From Amycolatopsis lexingtonensis (GTDB lineage: Bacteria > Actinomycetota > Actinomycetes > Mycobacteriales > Pseudonocardiaceae): a DNA stretch of 64,000 nucleotides. The translations under genes were made by a program, and so were the position numbers. Shown piece by piece: positions 57,841 to 64,000 of this stretch. Positions within the stretch are counted from its first letter, which is position 1. Each line of letters starts with the position of its first letter. Where the stretch lies: the NCBI RefSeq assembly GCF_014873755.1, contig NZ_JADBEG010000001.1, positions 126,501-190,500 of the forward strand, read 5' to 3'. The notes beneath the pieces were generated by a model. It worked only from the letters and a program-made list of their open reading frames with translations. It did not search any database and was not told the origin of the DNA.

Positions 57841-57854
57841 AGGCCGCTCGGCCT
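57841..57854 (+). promoter_or_regulatory. Attenuator-like hairpin in the Rho paralogue leader
   Basis: AGGCCGCTCGGCCT folds into a perfect short hairpin and is followed by the pyrimidine-rich CTTTCCTCATTCCC, about 64 bases before the start codon. An upstream GGAG-GAAG-CTCC hairpin (57822-57833) could pair alternatively. This arrangement is suggestive of transcription attenuation, by analogy with autoregulated rho leaders, but is not proven. Confidence 0.4.
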
Positions 57855-57917
57855 CTTTCCTCATTCCCGGCCCGCGCCGTTCCGCGCGTCGGGCCTGCAC
57901 CTCATCAGGAGACAACC

Positions 57918-58979
57918 ATGCCTTTTCACGGAATCCTTGACCTGTCCGGAAAAACCCCGCTCGTCCGCCGCGGCTACCGCCATGCGCCCGACGATGTCGC
58001 GATCCCGCTTTCCTTGGTGAGCAAGCACAAGCTGCGCGCCGGCGACGAAATCACCGGTACCGCCGAAGAAATCATCAGCGTCGACGGCGTCAGCCCGGAC
58101 GAGCCGCGTCCGCACTTCGCCGATCTCGTGCCGCTGCACCCGGAAGAGCGGCTGCTGCTCGAAACCACGCCGTCGCGGCTGCTGCCGCGCGTGATCGACC
58201 TCGTCACCCCGCTCGGCAAGGGGCAGCGCGCGCTCGTTGTTTCGCCGCCGAAAGCCGGGAAAACCACTGTGCTGCAAGAGATCGGGCACGGCATCGCGAC
58301 CAACCACCCGGACTGCCGGCTGCTCGTGCTGCTCGCCGACGAACGCCCGGAGGAGGTCACCGAGCTGAGCCGGACCGTGCGCGGCGAAGTGATCGCCTCC
58401 ACCTTCGACCGGCCGCCCGCCGAGCACGTCGCGGTGGCGGAACTCACCGTCGAGCGGGCGAAACGCCTGGTGGAGCGCGGCGAAGACGTCGTGCTGCTGC
58501 TCGACTCCCTCACCCGGCTCGGCCGCGCGTACAACCTTTCGGCCCGGCCCTCCGGTCGCACCCTTTCCGGCGGCGTCGACGCGGCCGCGCTGCAGCCGAT
58601 GAAGCGCCTCCTCGGCGCCGCCCGCAACGTCGAAGGTGGCGGCTCCCTCACAGTCGTCGCGACCGCCCTGGTGGAAACCGGTTCGCTGGCCGACACGGTG
58701 TTCTTCGAGGAGCTTAAGAGCACCGGCAACGCCGAACTCAGGCTCGACCGCAAGGCCGCCGAGCGCCGGGTTTTCCCGGCGGTCTACATCCCCGCGTCCG
58801 GCACCCGGCGCGAAGAACTCCTAGTCACCCCGGGCGAACTCGCCGCGATGCGCGAAGTGCGCCGGGCGCTGTCCGGCCCGCACGGGATCGAGCAGCTGCT
58901 GGAGCAGCTCCGCAAGACGGGCTCCAACGCCGAGTTCCTGCTCCGCGTGATGGGCGCGGCCGCGCCCAAAGCGGCCTGA
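57918..58979 (+). CDS. Short Rho transcription termination factor paralogue
   Basis: A 353-residue Rho-family RNA helicase. The C-terminal motor is complete: Walker A PPKAGKT at 110-116, LLADERPEEVTE, Walker B VVLLLDSLTRLGRAYN at 191-206, the Q loop ARNVEGGGSLTVVATAL and R loop region TGNAELRLDRKAAERRVFPA. Only a shortened primary RNA-binding region precedes it (GYRHAPDDVAIPLSLVSKHKLRAGDEITG). Normal actinobacterial Rho is far longer with an N-terminal insertion, and E. coli Rho has 419 residues. This is therefore probably a second, specialised copy. GGAGAC precedes the ATG. Confidence 0.88.
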   Translation: MPFHGILDLSGKTPLVRRGYRHAPDDVAIPLSLVSKHKLRAGDEITGTAEEIISVDGVSPDEPRPHFADLVPLHPEERLLLETTPSRLLPRVIDLVTPLGKGQRALVVSPPKAGKTTVLQEIGHGIATNHPDCRLLVLLADERPEEVTELSRTVRGEVIASTFDRPPAEHVAVAELTVERAKRLVERGEDVVLLLDSLTRLGRAYNLSARPSGRTLSGGVDAAALQPMKRLLGAARNVEGGGSLTVVATALVETGSLADTVFFEELKSTGNAELRLDRKAAERRVFPAVYIPASGTRREELLVTPGELAAMREVRRALSGPHGIEQLLEQLRKTGSNAEFLLRVMGAAAPKAA

Positions 58980-58983
58980 CCGC

Positions 58984-59160
58984 TCAGCTTTCGCGCCGCT
59001 CCCGCAGTTCGCCGATCACTTTCTGCCCGACGCCACGGGCTTCCTCCGCGCTGTCCGCCGGTTCACCTTCCCCTGACTCGTAGAGATCATCGTCCGCCCG
59101 GCCGGGGTCTTCGGTTTCCGGTCGCGCGATTTCGGGTTGCTGCTCGTTCGGCTGGGACAT
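58984..59160 (-). CDS. Small acidic hypothetical protein
   Basis: A 58-residue acidic protein (SQPNEQQPEIARPETEDPGRADDDLYESGEGEPADSAEEARGVGQKVIGELRERRES) that is largely disordered. No family is recognised. It lies 14 bases after the membrane protein gene on the same strand and is probably co-transcribed. An upstream in-frame ATG at 59178 is possible. Confidence 0.5.
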   Translation of the reverse strand: MSQPNEQQPEIARPETEDPGRADDDLYESGEGEPADSAEEARGVGQKVIGELRERRES

Positions 59161-59174
59161 CGGTGAACCCCCGC

Positions 59175-59453
59175 TCATCGAGGTGGCTGATAGGGAGTGG
59201 CGGGCGGGTAGGACGGCCGTTCGGGCCCGCGGTTCAGGGTGGCGACGAGAAAACCGAACCCGACGACGCTCACGACGAGCGCCGCGGCCCCCGGCGCCGC
59301 AACCCACCACCCGACGCCGGTGGCGGCCACGAGCCACGCCGCGACGAGGGTGCGCTTGGCGGTGAGGGGATACGGCTTCGGCAGCTCTCGTACGGCTGCC
59401 ACGCCGAGCACCAGCAGCCCGGCCAGAGCGACGATCAGCACGATGGCGTACAC
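59175..59453 (-). CDS. Small membrane protein with two transmembrane helices
   Basis: A 92-residue protein: MYAIVLIVALAGLLVLGVAAV, then RTLVAAWLVAATGVGWWVAAPGAAALVVSVVGFGFLVATL, and a short Pro-rich cytoplasmic or outer tail. Two or three membrane segments; no known motif. GGAGG lies seven bases before the GTG start at 59453. Confidence 0.65.
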   Translation of the reverse strand: MYAIVLIVALAGLLVLGVAAVRELPKPYPLTAKRTLVAAWLVAATGVGWWVAAPGAAALVVSVVGFGFLVATLNRGPERPSYPPATPYQPPR

Positions 59454-59556
59454 GGGGATGTCCTCCTTCGGGGTGGTCGGGCATCTGCATGGAGAAATAC
59501 CCGCGAAGGGGCACGGCACGCCGTGTCGTCCGGCACACGAAGCCCGAGCCGGGAGC

Positions 59557-59757
59557 TCAGCTGCCCCGGCCCGTGGCCTGCTGCAACGCGTCGATCCGGG
59601 CCGAAGCCTCCGCCTTCGTCAGGTTCTCCGGCACTTCTTCGCCCGCTTCCTGGGCCAGCGTCTGCAGGTACGACTTCTGCGGCCCGGTCATCGGCTCGTC
59701 GCCCGTCGTCCAGTCGCTCGGGTCCTTCTCCGGGTTGGGTTCGACCTGATCCGTCAT
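59557..59757 (-). CDS. DUF3072 family protein
   Basis: A 66-residue protein with the DUF3072 pattern MTGPQKSYLQTLAQEAGEEVPENLTKAEASARIDALQQ. This is a small helical domain of unknown function common in actinobacteria. GGAGGA is seven bases before the ATG. It lies in a row of small minus-strand genes between the Rho paralogue and the NlpC/P60 gene. Confidence 0.85.
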   Translation of the reverse strand: MTDQVEPNPEKDPSDWTTGDEPMTGPQKSYLQTLAQEAGEEVPENLTKAEASARIDALQQATGRGS

Positions 59758-59824
59758 GACTCCTCCGATTCGAACACTTGTTCGTCTTGGTTCGACTGTA
59801 GCGCGGGGGTCCGACAATCGCCGC

Positions 59825-60247
59825 TCACAGGGCGGCCGGCGGGGTGCTCGGGGCGCCCGCTTCGTGACCCGGCCTGCCATGGGTCCGGCGGTCGTCCTTC
59901 ATCTGCTGTTCGTGCAGGTGGCGGCGGCCTCCGGTCAACGACTCCAGCAGCGAACGCTCGAGGTCGCGGCAGGCCGTGTAGTACCCGTCGTCGTACTCCT
60001 CGACGATCTGGAAAGTCCACCGATCGGGTAACACGTTGAGCCCGATGAGCTCCTCGGAGATCCGCCGCGCCCAGTCCTCGTGGCCGGCCTTCTCGAGCTG
60101 CTTCACGGCGTCGCCGAGGGCCAAGTCCGCGCTGCCCGTCAGCTGGTGGAACGAATAGAGGTGCCCGCGGGCGCGCTCGATCGTCTCGAGGGCCTCGGTG
60201 ACCTTGCCGACGGCTTCGACGGTGGCGGCGTCAGGGTTCTCGACCAT
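59825..60247 (-). CDS. Conserved helical hypothetical protein
   Basis: A 140-residue soluble, mainly helical protein (VEAVGKVTEALETIERARGHLYSFHQLTGSADLALGDAVKQLEKAGHEDWARRISEELIGLNVLPDRWTFQIVEEYDDGYYTACRDLERSL). The tail is charged and disordered. I recognise it as a widespread actinobacterial hypothetical protein but not its function. The start lies 10 bases from a strong hairpin that ends the upstream NlpC/P60 gene. Confidence 0.7.
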   Translation of the reverse strand: MVENPDAATVEAVGKVTEALETIERARGHLYSFHQLTGSADLALGDAVKQLEKAGHEDWARRISEELIGLNVLPDRWTFQIVEEYDDGYYTACRDLERSLLESLTGGRRHLHEQQMKDDRRTHGRPGHEAGAPSTPPAAL

Positions 60248-60256
60248 GACGCGAAA

Positions 60257-60298
60257 GTGCCCCGTTCCGGGATTTCTACACTTCCCGGAACGGGGCAC
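60257..60298 (-). terminator. Hairpin after the NlpC/P60 gene
   Basis: Perfect 16-base arms (60257-60272 and 60283-60298) with a 10-base loop lie 13 bases after the NlpC/P60 stop and just before the next gene. No T-tract is present. Confidence 0.75.
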
Positions 60299-60310
60299 CC
60301 CGCCGCAAAC

Positions 60311-61363
60311 TCAGGCCGTCGGCCGCGTGGCTCCCGCGTACTGGCTCATCAGCGGCGAGATCTTGACGACGTCGCCGCTCGTCGGCGCGTGGACCATCTT
60401 GCCGTCGCCGATGTACATCCCGATGTGGGACACCGGCGAGTAGTACGCGACCAGGTCGCCCGGCTGCAGCTGGCTGCGCGACACCGGGGTGCCGAAGCCC
60501 GCCTGGGCCGAAGACGTCCGGGGCAGGCTGATCCCGGCCTGCTTGTACGCCCACTGCATCAGGCCCGAGCAGTCGAACGTGCTCGGCCCGGTGGCGCCCC
60601 AGACGTACGCGCTGCCGAGCTTGCTCAGCGCCGCGTTGACCGCGGCCTGCGCCGCCGCGGTGGGGGCCTTGACGTTGGGCGCGGAACCGCCGGTGTCCTT
60701 CTGGGCGGCCTTGTCGGCGCTGCTCAGGCTCCGGCTCTGCGCCTCGATCTGGTCGATCTGCGCCTGCAGGTTCTTCTTCTTGCCCTCGATGTCCGCCGCC
60801 AGCTTGGCGGCGGCGTCACGGGCGTCCTGCGCGCGCTTCGCGGCGTCGGTCGCCGCCTTCTCGGCCGCGGTGGCCTTTTCCGCCGCGCCGCTGAGGTTGT
60901 CCATCGCGGCGTTCTTGTCGGTCGCGATGACCTCGAGCGCGGCCGAGCGGTCCAGGAAGTCCTGGGTGGACGTGCCGGCCAGCAGCGCCGACAGCTTGTT
61001 CAGCTGGGCACCGCTGGTGAACGACGCGCCGGCGAACTTGTCCACCTGCGTCTGGTACTTCTGCTTGGCCTCGATCGCCTGGGCGCCGGCGTCCTTCGCG
61101 GCCGTGACGTCGGCGTTGGCCTTGTCGAGCTGGCCCTGCTTGGCGGTCAGGTCGTCCTGGGCCTTGAGCAGGTCCTCGTTGAGCTTCTCGGCCTGTGCCG
61201 CGAGTTCGCGGTACTTGGCCAGCGCGTCCGAACCCGCGGGCGGGGCCTGGAGGACGGGGATCGGGGCGGCGGTGGCCGGGGGCTGGGCCATGGTGACGAC
61301 AGTGATCACCGAGGCCGCGGCGAGGGCACCTGACACCACGCGCTTTACGGGATGCGTACGCAT
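60311..61363 (-). CDS. Secreted NlpC/P60 peptidoglycan endopeptidase
   Basis: A 350-residue exported protein resembling RipA/RipC-type cell-separation enzymes. A signal peptide ends near ATAA (residue 33), a long coiled coil follows (about 45-225, heptad-rich with LLKAQDDLTAKQGQLDKANADV), and the NlpC/P60 domain is C-terminal (about 240-345): Cys in TFDCSGLMQWAYKQAG (about 264), His in VSHIGMYIGDG (about 312) and the polar third residue in MVHAPTSG. It cuts stem peptides during division or growth. The leader is long and highly structured and it faces the M15-like peptidase. Confidence 0.92.
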   Translation of the reverse strand: MRTHPVKRVVSGALAAASVITVVTMAQPPATAAPIPVLQAPPAGSDALAKYRELAAQAEKLNEDLLKAQDDLTAKQGQLDKANADVTAAKDAGAQAIEAKQKYQTQVDKFAGASFTSGAQLNKLSALLAGTSTQDFLDRSAALEVIATDKNAAMDNLSGAAEKATAAEKAATDAAKRAQDARDAAAKLAADIEGKKKNLQAQIDQIEAQSRSLSSADKAAQKDTGGSAPNVKAPTAAAQAAVNAALSKLGSAYVWGATGPSTFDCSGLMQWAYKQAGISLPRTSSAQAGFGTPVSRSQLQPGDLVAYYSPVSHIGMYIGDGKMVHAPTSGDVVKISPLMSQYAGATRPTA

Positions 61364-61604
61364 TCTCGCGCGGGTCTCCTTTGCTGTTCGGCCGCCGTCG
61401 GGTCCGGACGGGCGAGTCGGGGGCCTCGCCCGGGCGCGCTCTGCCGCAACAGGGAGAGCGCGCGGTGGGTGTCCGGTACCCGGCAGGGGGTATCGGCGGC
61501 GATCTCGCGTCGCCGTCCATCGACGACCGGGGGCCGCGAGATCTCGAACAGGTTACGAAAGGAACACGGCAGCGTCCAGAGGGGCCCCCTCAAAACTCTC
61601 CGTG
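61364..61604 (-). promoter_or_regulatory. Long structured leader of the NlpC/P60 gene
   Basis: About 200 bases upstream of the NlpC/P60 start hold successive perfect stems: 61410-61416 with 61425-61431, 61434-61442 with 61455-61463, and 61501-61509 with 61535-61543. The run suggests a 5' untranslated region with regulatory RNA structure. Relatives of this gene are often under c-di-AMP riboswitch control, but I could not find the conserved ydaO core here, so the class is undetermined. Confidence 0.5.
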
Positions 61605-61701
61605 ACGACGTGAAACACGGCTGGACCAGTGGGTCTGGAACACCGTGTGGCGGGGATTACACGTCGTGACCGCGATTTCTTACCCTACCCCCCCAAGGGT
61701 A
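61605..61701 (+). ncRNA. Compound stem-loop and C-loop hairpin upstream of the M15-like gene
   Basis: On the plus strand, ACGACGTG (61605-61612) pairs with CACGTCGT (61660-61667), and inside it ACACGG (61615-61620) pairs with CCGTGT (61643-61648). Fourteen bases later TACCCT (61681-61686) pairs with AGGGTA (61696-61701) across a loop containing seven C residues. C-rich hairpin loops are the hallmark of the actinobacterial 6C RNA motif, but that motif has two such hairpins and only one is seen here. It may be a leader element or a small RNA. Confidence 0.35.
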
Positions 61702-61780
61702 TGAGCCCGATTTGTACGTCCCTTGTACCGGCGAGGGTGATCCTCCTGGCCGAAGAGATTCCGACCAGTGGAGGACAGGG

Positions 61781-62611
61781 ATGTTCACGAAGGCCGCCGT
61801 GTTGACGGCGCTCACCGCCGCGGCGTTCGCCGTGGCCGCACCGGCTCAGGCCGAGACCGCGGTCACGACGGCGCTACCCACGGCGAACATGGAGGCCGTG
61901 CTCAAGGCGGCCCAGATCGACCCGCGCCGGGCCGACGACACCCAGACGCCGGGCGCGCACGACAGCGTCCTGCTCGTCGAGCAGGCGCTGCAGGCGAAGG
62001 GGCTCCTGGCGAGCACCTACGTCGACGGCTACTTCGGCACCACCACGATCACGGCGTACTCGCAGTACCAGAAGTCATTGGGCTACACCGGGATCGACGC
62101 CTCCGGCCTGCCGGGCAAGACGTCGCTGGAGACGCTGGGCGAAGGCCGGTACACGGTCACCAACCCGGTTTCGGCGGGCAGCCACGTCACCTACCACGGC
62201 GTCACGCTCAACACCCGCACCAAGGCGATGCTCGTGGCCGCCGAAGGCCTCTTCGGTTCGTCGGTCAGCCTGACACAGGGCTCGTACAACCCGGGTGGCG
62301 TCGACGCTTCGGCCGGGACGCACGACGGCGGCGGCGCGATGGACATCTCGGTGTCCAACCTGTCGTCCACGAGCCGGACGAACCTGCTGAAGGCGCTGCG
62401 CAAGGTCGGGTTCGCGGCCTGGCTGCGCACCCCGGACCAGGGCTTCGCCTACCACATCCACGCCATGGCGATCTCCGACCCGGACCTGTCGTCGGGTGCC
62501 CAGCACCAGACCGGCGACTACTACCTGGGCATGAACGGCCTCGCCGGCCGCGGCGCCGACGACGGCCCGGCGGTCACCAAGGTCACGTGGGAGGAATACC
62601 AGCGCGGCTGA
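61781..62611 (+). CDS. Secreted peptidoglycan-binding protein with M15-like peptidase domain
   Basis: A 276-residue exported protein. A signal peptide (MFTKAAVLTALTAAAFAVAAPAQA) precedes a PG_binding_1 domain (about 55-125, SVLLVEQALQAKGLLASTYVDGYFGTTTITAYSQYQKSLGYTG) and an M15/D-Ala-D-Ala carboxypeptidase-like domain (about 130-270) with SAGTHDGGGAMDIS (His181, Asp188) and YHIHAM (His225/His227) as Zn ligands. It likely trims peptidoglycan peptides. GGAGGACAGGG precedes the ATG at 61781; the in-frame 61712 start lacks a ribosome-binding site. Divergent from the NlpC/P60 gene. Confidence 0.88.
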   Translation: MFTKAAVLTALTAAAFAVAAPAQAETAVTTALPTANMEAVLKAAQIDPRRADDTQTPGAHDSVLLVEQALQAKGLLASTYVDGYFGTTTITAYSQYQKSLGYTGIDASGLPGKTSLETLGEGRYTVTNPVSAGSHVTYHGVTLNTRTKAMLVAAEGLFGSSVSLTQGSYNPGGVDASAGTHDGGGAMDISVSNLSSTSRTNLLKALRKVGFAAWLRTPDQGFAYHIHAMAISDPDLSSGAQHQTGDYYLGMNGLAGRGADDGPAVTKVTWEEYQRG

Positions 62612-62688
62612 CGCCGGGCGCCCGGTCGTGGTGGCACGGCCGGGCGCACTGGTGGTTTGATCGGAAGGACCGACACAGGGGGTTTCCG

Positions 62689-63507
62689 ATGGCAGGCAAG
62701 GCGTTCCGGTTCGGCGTGGTCGCGGCGGCTCAGGAAGGCGGCGCGAAGTGGCGCGAGACCGCCCTGCGTGCCGAAGCGCTCGGCTATTCGACGCTGCTCT
62801 CGCCCGACAACCTGAACCTGCCGACCCCGACCGCGGCGCTCGCGGCCGCCGCGGCGGTGACGACCGACCTGCGTGTCGGGTCCTTCGTGCTGGCCAGCCC
62901 GCTGCGCACCGCGCGGGCGGCGGCTTGGGAAGCGCACAGCCTGACTGCCATCACCGAAGGCCGGTTCGAACTCGGCCTCGGCACCGGGCTCCCGTCGATG
63001 CGGCAGCAGGCGGAGGAACTGGGCCTGCCCTACGGCTCGGGCCAGGAGCGGCTCGACTCGATCTCCGAGACCGTCGACCACGTGCGGCGGCTCGACGGCG
63101 ACGCGCACACGCCGGTGATGATCGCCGCGGGCGGGCCGAAAGCGCGGGTGCTCGCCGCGAAGAAGGCCGACATCGTCACGCTCGCCGGCGGTCCGCTGAC
63201 CACCCGCGAAGAAATGGCCGGCCAGATCACGGAAATCCGCGCGGCGGCCGGTGAGCGCGACCTCGAGATCGCGATGAACATCTGGGTGGTCGGCGAAGAA
63301 GTGCCGCCGTGGATCCGCGGGTTCATCGGGGTCGACGCCGAAACGCTGATCGCGCACGACTCGCTCGCCATGCTCCGCGGCAGCGCCGACGCGATGGTCG
63401 AAGAGCTCGAACGGCGCCGCGAAGAACTCGGCGTCTCCTACTTCAGCGTCAACGGGGCGTTCACCGAGCAGTTCGCGCCGCTGGTTGCGCGGCTGGCGGG
63501 GAAGTGA
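62689..63507 (+). CDS. LLM-class (F420/FMN-dependent) oxidoreductase
   Basis: A 272-residue luciferase-like monooxygenase-fold protein. RFGVVAAAQEGGAKWRETALRAEALGYSTLLSPDNL is the first beta-alpha unit, LRVGSFVLASPLRTARAAAWEAHSLTAITEGRFELGLGTG the conserved core, and PVMIAAGGPKARVLAAKKADIVTLAG the flavin-side region. Many actinobacterial members use F420 rather than FMN; the cofactor here is inferred only. Its 3' end overlaps the convergent dehydratase-like gene by 47 bases. Confidence 0.9.
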   Translation: MAGKAFRFGVVAAAQEGGAKWRETALRAEALGYSTLLSPDNLNLPTPTAALAAAAAVTTDLRVGSFVLASPLRTARAAAWEAHSLTAITEGRFELGLGTGLPSMRQQAEELGLPYGSGQERLDSISETVDHVRRLDGDAHTPVMIAAGGPKARVLAAKKADIVTLAGGPLTTREEMAGQITEIRAAAGERDLEIAMNIWVVGEEVPPWIRGFIGVDAETLIAHDSLAMLRGSADAMVEELERRREELGVSYFSVNGAFTEQFAPLVARLAGK

Positions 63508-64000
63508 GCGTCGCGGGGTCGGTGTTGGCCCCGCAGAGCAGGACGGCGACCCGCTCGCCCGGCGCCGGCCGGTAGGCCCCGGTGCGCAGGGCGGCGAACG
63601 CCGTCGCCCCGCCGGGTTCGACGGCGAGCCGGTAGCGGTCCCACAGCGCCGCGCGGGCGTCGAGGATCGCGGCGTCGTCGACCAGCACCGAGCCCACGTC
63701 CGAGCGGGTGGCGACCGCGAACGCGATGTCGCCCAGCCGCGAAGCGCCGAGGGAGTCGGCGGCGACGCCGGACACCTCGACCGCGACCGGTTCGCCCGCG
63801 GCCAGCGCCGCGTTCAGCGTCGGGGCCGTCCGCGGTTCGACGCCGACCACCCGCGCCCGGCCCTCGACCGCGGCGGCGATGCCCGCCAGCAGCCCGCCGC
63901 CGCCGACCGCGACCAGGATCGTGTCCAGCCCGTCGACGTCTTCCAGCAGTTCCAGGCCGATCGTCCCCTGCCCGGCGCAGATCTCCGGCTGGTCGTAGGC
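63461..64000 (-). CDS. PLP-dependent threonine/serine dehydratase-like enzyme, partial (N-terminus outside window)
   Basis: The C-terminal 179 residues of a fold-type II PLP enzyme; the gene continues past the window end. AYDQPEICAGQGTIGLELLEDV and ILVAVGGGGLLAGIAAAVEG provide the Gly-rich phosphate-binding loop, and YRLAVEPGGATAFAAL with VAVLLCGANTDPATL the C-terminal cofactor region. No ACT regulatory domain, so it is probably a catabolic or biodegradative dehydratase. The PLP lysine lies beyond the window. Confidence 0.85.
   Translation of the reverse strand, partial: AYDQPEICAGQGTIGLELLEDVDGLDTILVAVGGGGLLAGIAAAVEGRARVVGVEPRTAPTLNAALAAGEPVAVEVSGVAADSLGASRLGDIAFAVATRSDVGSVLVDDAAILDARAALWDRYRLAVEPGGATAFAALRTGAYRPAPGERVAVLLCGANTDPATLTSPPAAQPAARTAR

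Noticed and set aside
61364..61604. c-di-AMP (ydaO) riboswitch before the NlpC/P60 gene
   Set aside because: Gene context is right, but I could not find the conserved GGG-rich junctions of the class on the minus strand. Left as an unclassified structured leader.

Overview
The window is GC-rich actinobacterial chromosome, most likely from the Pseudonocardiaceae and Amycolatopsis-like. That reading rests on many GTG starts, ATGA/GTGA operon overlaps, a DUF742 protein, several STAS / RsbW-type ATPase / SpoIIE-phosphatase modules, a GAF-ANTAR protein, WXG100-type genes, and short palindromic intergenic repeats of a kind I associate with Amycolatopsis. The genus is inferred; no rRNA or tRNA gene is present to confirm it.

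Layout. 0-6.1 kb: STAS protein, LysR regulator divergent from a SnoaL-like protein, a WXG-type protein with a lysozyme-like tail, an L,D-transpeptidase, small proteins and an aldehyde dehydrogenase. 6.06-9.25 kb: a decayed integrative element in the 3' end of the dehydrogenase gene, bounded by a 34-bp direct repeat (one mismatch). It holds a truncated tyrosine integrase, a truncated epoxide hydrolase, an intact VOC protein and a frameshifted IS1634-like transposase. 9.25-16.4 kb: FAD monooxygenase/TetR pair, orphan sugar-binding lipoprotein/LacI pair with two operators, DUF742 protein, alpha/beta hydrolase, TetR and SDR.

16.4-25.06 kb: a tight operon-like locus of NCS1 permease, hydantoinase-A-like ATPase, three DUF917 proteins, an atypical SDR and a PucR regulator. 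It looks like uptake and ring opening of a hydantoin- or purine-like nitrogen heterocycle and is the best candidate here for an uncharacterised pathway. 25.05-27.6 kb: YbaB-like protein, small WXG-type protein and a large protein with a Pro/Glu/Lys repeat region, without type VII secretion core genes. 27.7-35.1 kb: aldo/keto reductase, an OmpR-type two-component system flanked by two secreted proteins with His/Asp-rich C-termini, and a secreted GH15 enzyme.

35.2-45.5 kb: a dense partner-switching region with three STAS proteins, two free RsbW-like ATPases, two GAF-SpoIIE phosphatases, a GAF-ANTAR protein and a roughly 1,360-residue kinase/receiver/phosphatase/ATPase fusion, but no sigma factor. 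45.6-51.2 kb: histidine phosphatase plus NnrD, two SDRs with an XRE/MmyB regulator, and a PhoD-like phosphatase. 51.3-56.5 kb: secreted polysaccharide enzymes (CE1-GH10-CBM, GH16, GH64) around an ogt gene. 56.5-64.0 kb: RsbW-like ATPase, a short Rho paralogue, small proteins, an NlpC/P60 protein divergent from an M15-like peptidase across a highly structured intergenic region, an LLM oxidoreductase, and the C-terminal part of a threonine-dehydratase-like enzyme cut by the window end.
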